This document shows positions 40,436-40,463 of a DNA stretch of 40,463 nucleotides, in pieces. The stretch is from assembly GCA_047972425.1 (NCBI GenBank), contig JBKEAR010000041.1, forward strand, positions 1 to 40,463, written 5' to 3'. The first letter of the stretch is position 1; the number at the start of each line of letters is the position of its first letter. The DNA is from JBKEAR01 sp047972425. GTDB taxonomy: Bacteria; Pseudomonadota; Alphaproteobacteria; JBKEAR01. Position numbers and translations under genes: made by a program. The notes under the pieces are model-generated. The model did not search any database and had not been told where the DNA came from. It saw only the letters and a program-made list of their open reading frames with translations.

Positions 40436-40463
40436 GAGGGTGGGATTAAGGAATATGTATTAA

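Larger units (their letters stand above)
40098..40463. other. Non-coding, repeat-filled right end
   Basis: After trmB no gene is visible. The stretch is a chain of hairpins: repeat copy 5 (40103-40148), GCCCAACTTGATTGGGC (about 40168), GCATGCAAAGCATG (about 40238), AACGCTTGCGTT (about 40315), GGGGCAGAGCCCC (about 40338), TTATCGGGTCAAGCCCGATAA (40360-40380), and two 57-base direct repeats. Confidence 0.75.

Overview
The window looks like chromosomal DNA of an AT-rich alphaproteobacterium. The best evidence is gene order: rpmH-rnpA-yidD-yidC-engB-argB, hslV-hslU with an HslV that carries a short propeptide before its catalytic threonine, and metK-trmB, together with an ArgB of the 300-residue type and a SAM-II-like leader on metK. 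I cannot name the genus. Nicotinamide salvage, a thiamine importer and many short repeats would fit a host-associated or nutrient-scavenging lifestyle, but that is inference. Almost every gene belongs to a recognised core family. I found no prophage, transposase, CRISPR array, toxin-antitoxin pair or secretion system.

Layout. 1-121: tail of an upstream gene and its terminator. 464-5245: periplasmic nitrate reductase operon napDAGHB, without napC. 5507-8162: rarA, crcB and an RluC-like pseudouridine synthase. 8164-10584: repeat-rich region holding a DJ-1/PfpI gene split by a 203-bp MITE-like element, a Bax-inhibitor-1 membrane protein gene, hairpin repeats and a 45-bp tandem array. 10585-14101: truA, an HxlR regulator, hslVU and rpmH. 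14106-18229: rnpA, yidD, yidC, engB and argB. 18274-20434: second MITE copy, then grpE and a DEAD-box helicase on the minus strand. 20567-22810: nadV and a YpfJ-like metalloprotease. 22940-27703: cytochrome bo3 oxidase genes in the order cyoE-A-B-C-D on the minus strand. 28070-31318: TPP riboswitch and thiBPQ. 31634-34096: prs, a group III truncated haemoglobin, a membrane protein and a RbsD/FucU-type mutarotase. 34103-35849: ankyrin remnant, third MITE copy, a DUF1349 protein and pyrE. 35970-37792: pyrF and hemW. 37891-40097: SAM-II-like leader, metK, and a trmB whose product carries an extra Cys-rich N-terminal domain. 40098-40463: repeats only.

How the parts work together. The nap operon sends quinol electrons through NapGH and NapB to NapA, while Cyo oxidises quinol with oxygen, so the cell appears able to use both oxygen and nitrate. 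prs supplies PRPP for pyrE and nadV. The two metabolite riboswitch candidates sit on thiamine uptake and SAM synthesis, and both leaders show hairpins that could hide the ribosome binding site.

The most unusual items are (1) a 203-bp non-autonomous element in three nearly identical copies, one of which can be removed on paper to restore a reading frame exactly; (2) a hairpin repeat family with conserved arms but a different, still self-complementary central stem in each copy; (3) the Cys-rich/YHS-like to TrmB fusion; and (4) the metK leader with two competing pairings. I saw no clearly new multigene system.
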